A stretch of 10,078 bases of DNA from Thermoleophilia bacterium (GCA_029861485.1 JAOTZF010000042.1:1-10078), one strand, 5' to 3'. Positions 1 through 6,390 are shown, counted from the stretch's first letter. Translations and numbers: made by a program. Notes: generated by a model from the sequence alone, not told the origin.

Positions 1-45
1 GTATCTCGTCACCCGACATTCGAACGCACCTTGGTTTGCGGGGGT

Positions 46-1287
46 CTACTCCGGGGCGGGTAGCAGCACCACGACGCCAAAGGCGCCGACGTCTCCGTGG
101 CCCCGATCCCAGCCGCCGCGGATCACCGCCCGGCAGGTCGCAGCCCCCTCGGCACGCAGCGCCGCATCGATCATCGGCCGCAGACGAACCGCGTCGGCGT
201 GCCGCAGATAGCCGACGTGGAGTGTGCCGATCATCACCGCGACGGCGTCGGGGTCGAACCGATTGCCGGGCTCAGGAGTGAGGTGAGCGACGGCCCCGAC
301 GTCTACCCCGCCGTAGCGACGCCCGCCTCCGGTGAGATCGAGCAGCTCGTCCTGGTGGTGCGACTCGCCCACCACGTCGACCTCGCTGGTGCCGAGGAGC
401 GTCACCCTCTCCCGCGGGCCGACGGCCCCGCTCAGGCGCTCGCGGGTGCGAGGGCGGCCGCCGTCGCCGAGCAGGCGGCGCAGGACGCCGGTGCCGCCGC
501 CCCGGCGGCACCCGAAGCAGTACCAGCGGCAGCCGTCGGCGTCGATGTGCAGCGAGGGGTGGTGGTCCTCGTGAAACGGGCATTTGTAGTAGCGATCGCC
601 GGCCTGTACCTCGATATCCGCCTGCAGCCAGACATCGGCGAACTCATCCCGCTCTGCCTGCGTTCGCACGCCTGGGTCTCCCAGAGGGTGACGGGGCCCG
701 TGCTCGATCTCGGCTCCCTGGGCCAGCGCTCGGAGCCAATCCGGAGGCGGGGCGAGCTCCATCTCCCACGGGGATCGCTCGGGAATCCACTCGTATCGCC
801 TGCCGGAGGCGTGAAGGCTCGGCGGCGCAACCACAGCTGCCCCTGCAGCCTTCAGCTCGAGGCCCGGCGAGACGATTGCCGACGGTAGCGAGGCGTCACC
901 GGTGTCGAACCAAAGGTGGCGCCCGCCACCGCCGGTGAGCGTCTCCGGCGTCGGCGGAAGCGACCCCCAGCGTTCCTCGAGACGGGCACAGGCACGATCG
1001 CCACCGCTTCGCGGATCGACGTCGATGACGGCGAGCCCCGAGACGGCTCCGGTGATCACTGCGACGTTGGCATCGGGCCAGCGCCTCCACCACGAGCGGA
1101 CCTGGTCGAGACGCGGCGCGTTCTCGGAGAAGGCCTGCCACCGGACGCGTGGGTGCTTGCCCACCGACGGGCAGTCTCGCCGCGAGCAGCTGCACACCTC
1201 CCCACGCGGAGTGTGGACCGGAACGACGGCCCAGCCGAGCTCGGCGTAAGCCAGCGCTTTGGCAGCGAGGGAGACCTCCGGCGTCAT
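46..1287 (-). CDS. Prim-Pol / CHC2 zinc finger / HIRAN fusion protein
   Basis: The predicted 413-residue protein has three recognisable parts. Residues about 5-190 form a bifunctional DNA primase/polymerase N-terminal (Prim-Pol) domain. It shows the Cys-rich stretch C32-x-C34-x4-C39 leading into GKHP, the catalytic-type IDVDP motif with D89 and D91, and a GGGGRHLWF motif with H125. Residues about 230-275 form a CHC2-like zinc finger with ligands C236, H239, C257 and C260, as in DnaG primases. After a charged linker, residues about 300-410 match a HIRAN domain (N342-x2-D345-x2-A348-V, then VGYL at 358-361 and a GGW). From family knowledge, Prim-Pol makes primers or DNA, CHC2 binds DNA, and HIRAN domains can bind DNA ends. 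A role in primer synthesis at damaged or mobile DNA is inferred. No helicase domain follows, unlike many phage and plasmid Prim-Pols. ATG at 1287 is chosen because the domain begins there. The same frame stays open for 76 more codons, but these run into the aldehyde dehydrogenase gene and look non-coding. No clear Shine-Dalgarno precedes the ATG. Confidence 0.88.
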   Translation of the reverse strand: MTPEVSLAAKALAYAELGWAVVPVHTPRGEVCSCSRRDCPSVGKHPRVRWQAFSENAPRLDQVRSWWRRWPDANVAVITGAVSGLAVIDVDPRSGGDRACARLEERWGSLPPTPETLTGGGGRHLWFDTGDASLPSAIVSPGLELKAAGAAVVAPPSLHASGRRYEWIPERSPWEMELAPPPDWLRALAQGAEIEHGPRHPLGDPGVRTQAERDEFADVWLQADIEVQAGDRYYKCPFHEDHHPSLHIDADGCRWYCFGCRRGGGTGVLRRLLGDGGRPRTRERLSGAVGPRERVTLLGTSEVDVVGESHHQDELLDLTGGGRRYGGVDVGAVAHLTPEPGNRFDPDAVAVMIGTLHVGYLRHADAVRLRPMIDAALRAEGAATCRAVIRGGWDRGHGDVGAFGVVVLLPAPE

Positions 1288-1328
1288 GCGGACAGCATGG
1301 AGAGGAGGGTCCGGCGGCGGCAAGCCCG

Positions 1329-2834
1329 TCAGACGGCGTTGCCGAGCACGGCAAGGGGAGGATGGCTCGCCTGCTCCAGGGCGGGGTTCTCGCCGATGTG
1401 CTTCAGCTGCTGGTAGCTCTCGAAGCCCCAGCGGCCGAGCTCGCGCCCGATTCCCGACTGCTTGTAGCCGCCGAAGGGGGCACGCAGGTCGAAGGCGTGC
1501 CAGTCGTTGATCCACACGGTGCCTGCCTGCAGACGTCGCGCGATGGCTCGAGCGCGTCCGACATCGCCGGACTGGACCCCGGCCGCCAGACCGTAGATCG
1601 TGTCGTTGGCGAGCGCCACGGCCTCGTCATCGGTGTCGAAGGCCGTCACCGTGATCACGGGCCCGAAGATCTCCTCTTGGGCGATACGGGCCCGGTTGTC
1701 GACATCCTTGAAGATCGTCGGTAGGTAGAAAGCCTCGCGGTCGAGACCCTCGGGCAGGCCGTCGGGGTGGGCGCCGCCACAGATCGGCGGGCCGACCTCA
1801 CCGACGCCGATCGCGACGTAGGCAGCGACGTGCTTCGCCCGATCGCGGGAGGCGAGCGGACCGAGGTCACTGTCAGGATCGAGCGGGTCTCCGAACCGGA
1901 GGGCGGCGGCGCGTTCGACCAGCAGCTGCGTCAGCTCCTCGAAGATCGAGCGCTGCACGAGTACGCGAGTGCCCGCCTCGCAGGCCTGGCCCGCGTGGAT
2001 GAACGCCGCCCAGAGCACGGCGCCCGCGGCCACATCGAGGTCCGCGTCGTCGAGCACGATGTTCGCCGACTTGCCACCGAGCTCGAGCAAGACCGGCTTT
2101 ACCGTCGGTGACGCCAGCTCCATGATCCGCCGCCCGACCGCCGTCGAGCCGGTGAAGGCCACCTTGTCGACGAGCGGGCTCGACGCGAGAGCCTCGCCGA
2201 CCACCTCGCCGGGGCCCGGGATGACGTTCAGCACGCCGGGTGGCAGCCCCGCGCGGTGAGCGACGTCGGCCAGCTCGAGGGCGGTCAAGGGCGTCATGCA
2301 GGCGGGCTTCAATACGAGAGTGTTGCCGGCCGCAATTGCCGGCGCCACCTTCCAGGCGGCCATGAGCAGCGGGAAGTTCCACGGGATGATCCCCGCGCAG
2401 ACGCCGATGGGTTCACGCCGCACGACATGGCGACCGGGGGCGCGCTCGTCGAAGGGTAGGTCGACCTCCTCCGGGGTGTGCTCGGCGAGATCGGCAAAGG
2501 CACGGAAGGTTCCGACCGCCCACGGGACGTCCATCACCGAGATGCGGCGGATGGTGCCGCCGCTGTCGCGGGCCTCCAACTCCGCCAGATCGGGGTGCGA
2601 CTCCAGCCGGTCCGCGATGGCCCGCAGCAGCTCGGCCCGCTCGGCAGGACTCATACGGGGCCAGGGGCCGTGGTCGAACGCGTGCCGTGCGGCGGCGAGC
2701 GCGCGATCGACGTCCTCCAGGCCGGCACGAGAGATGTGCGCGATCTCCGTGAGTCGAGCAGGATCACGCGTCGGAAATATCTCCCCGGACGCGGCCTCCT
2801 GGAACTGGCCGTCGATGAATAGTCGGGTTCTCAT
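1329..2834 (-). CDS. NAD(P)-dependent aldehyde dehydrogenase, PuuC/BetB-like
   Basis: This is a full-length 501-residue aldehyde dehydrogenase, the usual size for the superfamily, which oxidises aldehydes to carboxylates in the cytoplasm. Visible landmarks are PWNFP with N153, the cofactor-binding lysine K176 in LVLKPA, the FTGSTAVG nucleotide-binding turn at 228-235, general base E251 in LELGGKSA, catalytic C285 in GQACEAGTR, EEIFGPV with E388, and PFGGYKQSGIGRE near the C-terminus. The AGTR after the catalytic cysteine resembles gamma-glutamyl-aminobutyraldehyde dehydrogenase (PuuC) more than betaine aldehyde dehydrogenase, and a PuuD-like hydrolase lies about 2 kb away. The exact substrate cannot be read from sequence. 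ATG at 2834 is supported by a GAGGGG Shine-Dalgarno four bases upstream. An in-frame ATG 36 codons earlier would add only a low-complexity Arg-rich leader. The Prim-Pol gene follows on the same strand after 41 bp. Confidence 0.95.
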   Translation of the reverse strand: MRTRLFIDGQFQEAASGEIFPTRDPARLTEIAHISRAGLEDVDRALAAARHAFDHGPWPRMSPAERAELLRAIADRLESHPDLAELEARDSGGTIRRISVMDVPWAVGTFRAFADLAEHTPEEVDLPFDERAPGRHVVRREPIGVCAGIIPWNFPLLMAAWKVAPAIAAGNTLVLKPACMTPLTALELADVAHRAGLPPGVLNVIPGPGEVVGEALASSPLVDKVAFTGSTAVGRRIMELASPTVKPVLLELGGKSANIVLDDADLDVAAGAVLWAAFIHAGQACEAGTRVLVQRSIFEELTQLLVERAAALRFGDPLDPDSDLGPLASRDRAKHVAAYVAIGVGEVGPPICGGAHPDGLPEGLDREAFYLPTIFKDVDNRARIAQEEIFGPVITVTAFDTDDEAVALANDTIYGLAAGVQSGDVGRARAIARRLQAGTVWINDWHAFDLRAPFGGYKQSGIGRELGRWGFESYQQLKHIGENPALEQASHPPLAVLGNAV

Positions 2835-2902
2835 GACGCCCCTCGCTGCGACCGCTCGTGGCTCCTCTTCAGAGTGTCGTGGGCCTCGGGGCCGATCACC
2901 AC
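2831..2902 (-). CDS. Possible 23-codon leader ORF overlapping the aldehyde dehydrogenase start
   Basis: A GTG at 2902 is preceded by GGAG with an eight-base spacer and opens a 23-codon frame. Its TGA overlaps the dehydrogenase ATG as ATGA, the classic arrangement for translational coupling. Nearly all third positions in these codons are G or C. The predicted peptide begins VVIGPEAHDTLKRSHE and matches no family I know. The same frame is open further upstream, to about 3052, but there it is antisense to the small membrane gene and looks less coding-like. This may be a real leader peptide, a remnant of a longer upstream gene, or chance. The evidence is suggestive only. Confidence 0.28.
   Translation of the reverse strand: MVIGPEAHDTLKRSHERSQRGAS
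2839..2844 (-). promoter_or_regulatory. Shine-Dalgarno of the aldehyde dehydrogenase gene
   Basis: The minus strand reads GAGGGG, then CGTC, then ATG. The spacing is slightly short, but this is the best ribosome site near the start and it fixes the start at 2834 rather than at the upstream ATG. Confidence 0.6.
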
Positions 2903-2941
2903 GGTGTTTTCTCCGCGCGCCGCTACGGAAGAACCCCACCA

Positions 2942-3002
2942 CGGGCCCGCGGACGCGCGGCGCGCGAGTGGACGCGCGAGGATCCCGGCGGGCGGGCCCG
3001 CG
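2942..3002. repeat. GC-rich intergenic block with short direct repeats
   Basis: CGGGCCCGCG occurs at 2942-2951 and again at 2993-3002. Each copy contains the palindrome CGGGCCCG. GGACGCGCG also occurs twice between them. The block sits in the divergent gap between the aldehyde dehydrogenase and the small membrane gene, where operators would be expected. In DNA this GC-rich the repeats could also be chance. Confidence 0.3.
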
Positions 3003-3010
3003 TCACCGGA

Positions 3011-3016
3011 TAGGAT
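3011..3016 (+). promoter_or_regulatory. Candidate -10 element (TAGGAT) for the small membrane gene
   Basis: TAGGAT fits the actinobacterial TANNNT -10 pattern and lies 14 bases before the ATG at 3031, giving a very short predicted leader. No convincing -35 element is seen. The AGGAT within it could instead act as a distant, weak ribosome site. Confidence 0.3.
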
Positions 3017-3030
3017 CAGCCCGAGCCGCC

Positions 3031-3237
3031 ATGGAAGCCTTCGCCTGGACAATCGTGGTCATCCTGCTGCTGATGGCCCTGGCCATCGCCGCCGGGATCA
3101 GCGCTGCCGTGGCGCTGCTCGTGGGCGACCGCGAGGACGATCCGGCCTCGGCAGACCTGCGGGGAGGGGTTGCAGAGCCGCCGGGGCCGTCGTCCATGGC
3201 GGCCGGGCCGTCAACCGACCGCTCATCTCAAACGTAG
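3031..3237 (+). CDS. Small single-pass membrane protein, 68 residues
   Basis: The predicted peptide has one strong hydrophobic helix at about residues 5-31, followed by an acidic stretch (GDREDD, 32-37) and a Pro/Gly/Ser-rich tail. It resembles many unnamed small membrane proteins of high-GC bacteria and I recognise no family. The hydrophobic codons are consistent with real coding. It could be anchored with the polar tail on either face of the membrane. It lies upstream of, and on the same strand as, the Mrr-like nuclease with a 64-bp gap, so the two may be co-transcribed. The ribosome site is weak, so the start is only moderately supported. Confidence 0.5.
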   Translation: MEAFAWTIVVILLLMALAIAAGISAAVALLVGDREDDPASADLRGGVAEPPGPSSMAAGPSTDRSSQT

Positions 3238-3279
3238 GGCTCCGGGGCGTGGTGGGAAGGGCGGCCGTGCGAGGTCTTA

Positions 3280-3295
3280 CACGCGTGGTCACACG
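3280..3295. promoter_or_regulatory. Overlapping inverted repeats just upstream of the nuclease gene
   Basis: The palindrome CACGCGTG (3280-3287) overlaps a second inverted repeat, CGTG-GTCA-CACG (3284-3295), which ends six bases before the nuclease ATG. This is where an operator or a translation-blocking hairpin would sit. The arms are short and the region is GC-rich, so the function is speculative. Confidence 0.22.
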
Positions 3296-3301
3296 GGCCC
3301 G

Positions 3302-4336
3302 ATGAGCGGTCCGGACCCCCTCGAGCGCGGCCGTCTGCTGGAGCAGCAGGTGGCCGATTTCTTCCGTCGGCACGGCTATGACGTGAAGACCAACTCCGTG
3401 CTGGAAGGACGCTCCGGCGCCTCCCACGAGGTCGACGTTATGGCGGTCACCAGCGACCCGTTGATGACCTTCCGGGTCGGCGTCGAGTGCAAGGCCTGGT
3501 CGGCCCCGGTCTCGAAGGACGTCGTCGCCAAGCACGACATGGTGGTAAGGGATCTCGGCCTGAACAAGGGCATCGTCGTCGCGCTGGAGGGCGCGTCCTC
3601 CGGCGCGCTGACCACCGCGCGAGAGCTCGGTATCGAGATCTGGGGCCCGGAAGAGCTGCGGGAGCAGCTCGGCGACGCCGCCGCCGCCGAGCTCGGGGCG
3701 GGACACGCGCCGGAGCTGTCGGCCATCGGCTGGGAGCGGCGCCTGGACGCTGCCGAGGCCCAGACCATGATCGGCCGGGAGGCCCGGGGCCTGTTGGGCC
3801 TCGTGGGGCGCGAGTCGGTGGCCGAGGCGAGCTTGTTGTGGTTTCCCTGGCACGCGATGCGCATCGCCATCGCGCGCCACGAGGGTCGCATCCGACGCAA
3901 GCTCAGGACGCGGCGCATCTGGAACCTCTATGACGCGGTATCAGGACGGCTGGTGCGCAGCAGCACCTGGGAGGAGGTGCCGCCCCTGTCGCGAGTCGAC
4001 ATCGCCGCCGGCCACATACCCACGCTCGTCAAGGCGCGCTCCATCCAGAGCGAGATCCACCAGGCGTTCTCGCGATACCGCGAGGTGGTCACCGACTCGG
4101 CCCGGGAGCGCTACGAGGAACGATTGAGCGAGCGCGCCATCCCGCTTCCGGTGGAGGACATCTCGATCGAGGACACCTCGGTCGTGTACCAGCCCCTGCA
4201 CCTCGCGCTGCTCCGCCGGCGCGATAGCGAGAGGGTGGTCGCAATCGACGCCCACAGCGGCCGGCGCGCGCAGGACCTCGAGGAGGTCCTCACAGGCCAC
4301 GTCGCGGTGGTGCGGCGAGCCCTCAATCCGGACTGA
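3302..4336 (+). CDS. Mrr-like PD-(D/E)xK restriction endonuclease-family protein
   Basis: This is a 344-residue cytoplasmic protein. Residues about 8-120 match the restriction endonuclease (Mrr-catalytic-like) fold: a leading helix with E14 (GRLLEQQVADFF), HGYDV, then the metal-binding D45 in HEVDVMAV and E62-C63-K64 in GVECKAW, which together make an intact PD-(D/E)xK site. Such enzymes cleave DNA, often modified or foreign, but some members act in repair. Residues about 140-344 are unfamiliar. They hold two copies of an aromatic-x-Pro-(Trp/Leu)-His segment followed by Asp-Ala-x-Ser-Gly-Arg (180-216 and 296-321), separated by a charged helical stretch. No methyltransferase is present nearby, so a classical restriction-modification pair is not indicated. 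ATG at 3302 is chosen because the domain starts shortly after it and upstream codons look non-coding. No clear Shine-Dalgarno is seen. Confidence 0.85.
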   Translation: MSGPDPLERGRLLEQQVADFFRRHGYDVKTNSVLEGRSGASHEVDVMAVTSDPLMTFRVGVECKAWSAPVSKDVVAKHDMVVRDLGLNKGIVVALEGASSGALTTARELGIEIWGPEELREQLGDAAAAELGAGHAPELSAIGWERRLDAAEAQTMIGREARGLLGLVGRESVAEASLLWFPWHAMRIAIARHEGRIRRKLRTRRIWNLYDAVSGRLVRSSTWEEVPPLSRVDIAAGHIPTLVKARSIQSEIHQAFSRYREVVTDSARERYEERLSERAIPLPVEDISIEDTSVVYQPLHLALLRRRDSERVVAIDAHSGRRAQDLEEVLTGHVAVVRRALNPD

Positions 4337-4414
4337 TTCGGGCTCGCCACTCCTGCTCAACTGCGCCTGCGCGCTGCCGATAGTTCCCCCAGGGAGACGT
4401 TCTCAACCCTCGTC

Positions 4415-4420
4415 GGGGGA
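4415..4420 (+). promoter_or_regulatory. Shine-Dalgarno of the three-helix membrane gene
   Basis: GGGGGA precedes the ATG at 4425 by four bases (CGAC). It supports this start, which also begins directly with the first hydrophobic helix. Confidence 0.55.
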
Positions 4421-4424
4421 CGAC

Positions 4425-4811
4425 ATGTACTTCGCATTGGCGGTGATAGGCGTGGTGATCTTCGGCGCCGGGCTGGGTGTGATTCTCGCGATGGCGCGCG
4501 GCCGGCTCGATCAGGACCAGGACCGCCCGATGATCGTGCGCAAGATCGTGGGCGAGGAGCACGATATCGACACCTCCCCGGTCGACCACGATCCGCGGCC
4601 GTCGTTGCTGGGCACGCCCGAGCTGCGCCTGAGGGCAATGTGGCTGGGCGTGGCGTTCTCGGCCTTCGGCGTGATCCTGCTGATGGCCGGCGGGAGCTTC
4701 GTCGGGGAGCTGATGTTCTTGATCGGCTTGATGGTTGCCCTGCAGGCAACGATCCTCGCGGGCATGGCCCGGCTGCGCGGCCAATCGGCCGACGCGCCCT
4801 CCGACTCCTAG
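4425..4811 (+). CDS. Three-helix integral membrane protein, unknown function
   Basis: The 128-residue protein has a hydrophobic helix at about residues 3-23, a charged soluble loop at 25-70 (rich in Asp, Glu and Arg), and two closely spaced helices at about 71-90 and 93-114, ending in a short Ser/Ala/Asp tail. The helices are Gly-rich and contain no obvious catalytic or metal-binding residues. I do not recognise the family. It lies 88 bp downstream of the nuclease on the same strand and could share its transcript. It converges on the C26 hydrolase gene, and the two stop codons interlock in one CTAG. No terminator separates them. Confidence 0.75.
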   Translation: MYFALAVIGVVIFGAGLGVILAMARGRLDQDQDRPMIVRKIVGEEHDIDTSPVDHDPRPSLLGTPELRLRAMWLGVAFSAFGVILLMAGGSFVGELMFLIGLMVALQATILAGMARLRGQSADAPSDS

Positions 4812-5551
4812 CCGAGCCGCTCCCGCGCGGCCCTCACCAGGCTGCCGATCACCGAACTGCGCTGATCGGCCTCGGGGTGCCACTGCACGCCGAGGTAATA
4901 GTGCCGTTCGGGGTCCTCGAGCGCCTCGGTAACGCCGTCGTCCATGGCCACCCCGGTCCGCACGAGGCCGTCGCCCAGCTGGGCGGGCGCTTGATGATGG
5001 TGCGAGGTCACGGTGTGCAGCAGCGCCCCGCAGGCGAGCGCGGCGGTGCTGCCCTGCTCGAGCCGCACGTCGTGCTCGTTGCCGGCGAAGGACCCGATGA
5101 TGCGCCGGTGGAACTCGTCGCCTCCCAGGCAGTCGGGCAGGTGCTGCTCGATGGTGCCGCCGGCGGCGATGTTCATGACCTGGATTCCTCGGCAGATCCC
5201 CAGGGTGGGGACGTCCCGCTCGCGCGCCCGCCGGACCAGCGCAATCTCCATCCGGTCTCGCGTGTGCGCGGGTGGCTCGGTCTGGGGATGACGGTCCGCG
5301 CCGTAGGTGCCCGGGTCCAGGTCGGGGCCGCCGATCAGCAGCAGGCCATCGATCACGTCCAGGACGCGATCGGGATCGTCGGCAACCGCATCGTCGGGCG
5401 GAATGACGATCGCGACGCCGCCGGCCTCCCGTACCGCCTGGAGGTAGTTGTCGGCCACCAGCGCCGCGGGCATGTCCCACACCGCCCACTTCGCCCGCTC
5501 CAGCGCGGCGCAGACGCCGATCCGTGGCGAGATTGGCCCACCGGCTCCCAT
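4808..5551 (-). CDS. Gamma-glutamyl-GABA hydrolase-like class I glutamine amidotransferase (peptidase C26, PuuD-like)
   Basis: The 247-residue protein matches the C26 family of stand-alone class I glutamine amidotransferase-like hydrolases, whose member PuuD cleaves gamma-glutamyl-GABA to glutamate and GABA. Visible features are PRIGV at the N-terminus, LLIGGPDLDP at 71-80, the nucleophile C120 in GICRGIQVMN, TSHHHQA at 182-188, and the remaining triad residues H225 and E227 in GVQWHPE. All catalytic residues are intact and the length is normal for the family. The PuuC-like dehydrogenase on the same strand is consistent with polyamine breakdown, but hydrolysis of other gamma-glutamyl compounds is possible. 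ATG at 5551 is chosen because the family fold begins at once. No Shine-Dalgarno is present, and a TACGAT -10-like hexamer eight bases upstream suggests a nearly leaderless mRNA. A GTG 12 codons upstream is an alternative start. Confidence 0.92.
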   Translation of the reverse strand: MGAGGPISPRIGVCAALERAKWAVWDMPAALVADNYLQAVREAGGVAIVIPPDDAVADDPDRVLDVIDGLLLIGGPDLDPGTYGADRHPQTEPPAHTRDRMEIALVRRARERDVPTLGICRGIQVMNIAAGGTIEQHLPDCLGGDEFHRRIIGSFAGNEHDVRLEQGSTAALACGALLHTVTSHHHQAPAQLGDGLVRTGVAMDDGVTEALEDPERHYYLGVQWHPEADQRSSVIGSLVRAARERLG

Positions 5552-5559
5552 CGGGGGGG

Positions 5560-5565
5560 ATCGTA
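5560..5565 (-). promoter_or_regulatory. Candidate -10 element (TACGAT) of the C26 hydrolase gene
   Basis: The minus strand reads TACGAT, eight bases (seven C and one G), then ATG. This TANNNT match would place transcription start at or within two bases of the start codon, and it explains the missing Shine-Dalgarno. No -35 match is evident. Confidence 0.35.
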
Positions 5566-5620
5566 GTGATCGCTTAGTGGCGACCACCTCACGCCCGCGC
5601 GACCGACCGGACCCGAGACC

Positions 5621-5643
5621 GCCGGTGGGCACAACCCACCGGC
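5621..5643 (-). terminator. Strong hairpin just after ybbN
   Basis: A perfect 9-bp inverted repeat (GCCGGTGGG and CCCACCGGC) with a five-base loop begins four bases beyond the ybbN stop codon. It is placed as a terminator or transcript-stabilising hairpin would be. No T-run follows on the minus strand, so it is not a classical intrinsic terminator. U-less hairpins of this kind are common behind genes of high-GC actinobacteria. Confidence 0.6.
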
Positions 5644-5647
5644 ACGC

Positions 5648-6385
5648 CTAATACAGCGCGCGTGCCAGGCGCTTGCGGTACTTCAAGGTCAGGGGGTGCT
5701 GGTCTCCGAGTTGGCCGAACAACCCGACCACCGTCATGCGAATCGCGTCCCGCAGGTCGCCGTCGGTCGCGGCGACGGCGTCCGTCAGGTGCGAGAGCGC
5801 GACGTCGAAGTCCTCGCGATCGAGAGCGGCCAAACCGGCAGCGATGTCCGGCTGCTCCGCCCCGGCCAGGTCGAGCCGGGCCAGCATGCCCTCGGCGGCC
5901 TGATCGAACGACGCCGGTTGCAGGACATCGCGCGCCTCCTCGACGCGGCCCTCGGAAATGAGCAGGCGGCCGAGCTCCAAGCGCGCTGCCAGATGGCCCG
6001 CATCGTGCACCAGTGCCTCGCGCAGGGAGGCCTCATCGCCGATCGCGACCAAGCGATCGGCCTGGGAGGGCACGAGCCTGTTGATGAACGCTTCGATCTG
6101 GGGCGGCGGGATCAGCCCGACGAACTCATCGACCACGGCGCCGTCTCTGAAGGCCTTCACCGCAGGGATGGAGGACACCTGAGCCGCCTGAGCCAGCCGG
6201 GGGTTCTGGTCGATGTTGACCTTTGCCAGCACGACCTCGCCCTCCCGGGCGGCGACGGCCTGCTCGATGATCGGGGCCAGCTGGCGGCACGGCCCGCACC
6301 ACTCGGCCCAGTAGTCCACGATCACGGGCACGTGCCGCGAGCGCTCGATGACCTCGTCGTTGAAGGTGGCCTCGGTTACCTCCAC
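5648..6385 (-). CDS. ybbN: Thioredoxin-TPR co-chaperone, YbbN/CnoX-like
   Basis: The 245-residue protein has an N-terminal thioredoxin domain (about 1-105) with an intact active site W29-C30-G31-P32-C33 and the cis-proline P74 in SSIPAVKAF. An all-helical C-terminal region follows (about 115-245), with TPR-like helices such as LAARLELGRLLISEGRVEEA and a terminal Arg/Lys-rich LKYRKRLAR. This is the architecture of YbbN (CnoX), a protein-folding factor that protects substrates from oxidative aggregation and hands them to chaperones. An intact CGPC suggests redox activity, whereas E. coli YbbN has a degenerate site. The start is GTG at 6385, set by a perfect AGGAGG five bases upstream; no ATG in this frame fits. 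The gene diverges from ettA and is upstream of the C26 hydrolase on the same strand. Confidence 0.93.
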   Translation of the reverse strand: MEVTEATFNDEVIERSRHVPVIVDYWAEWCGPCRQLAPIIEQAVAAREGEVVLAKVNIDQNPRLAQAAQVSSIPAVKAFRDGAVVDEFVGLIPPPQIEAFINRLVPSQADRLVAIGDEASLREALVHDAGHLAARLELGRLLISEGRVEEARDVLQPASFDQAAEGMLARLDLAGAEQPDIAAGLAALDREDFDVALSHLTDAVAATDGDLRDAIRMTVVGLFGQLGDQHPLTLKYRKRLARALY

Positions 6386-6390
6386 TGCGT

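Noticed and set aside
15..30. A TTCGAA-containing stretch resembling a tRNA T-loop at the left edge
   Set aside because: The flanking bases do not form a five-base-pair T-stem on either strand and no other tRNA arms are visible.
97..888. A 263-codon plus-strand open frame opposite the Prim-Pol gene
   Set aside because: It mirrors the coding minus strand, shows no recognisable motifs and has low-complexity Ala/Arg/Pro composition.
1288..1515. An in-frame N-terminal extension of 76 codons on the Prim-Pol protein
   Set aside because: It overlaps the end of the aldehyde dehydrogenase gene, is Arg/Pro-rich without domain features, and the Prim-Pol domain begins right after the internal ATG at 1287.
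2873..4336. A restriction-modification locus
   Set aside because: Only the nuclease is present. No methyltransferase or specificity subunit motifs occur in the adjacent genes.
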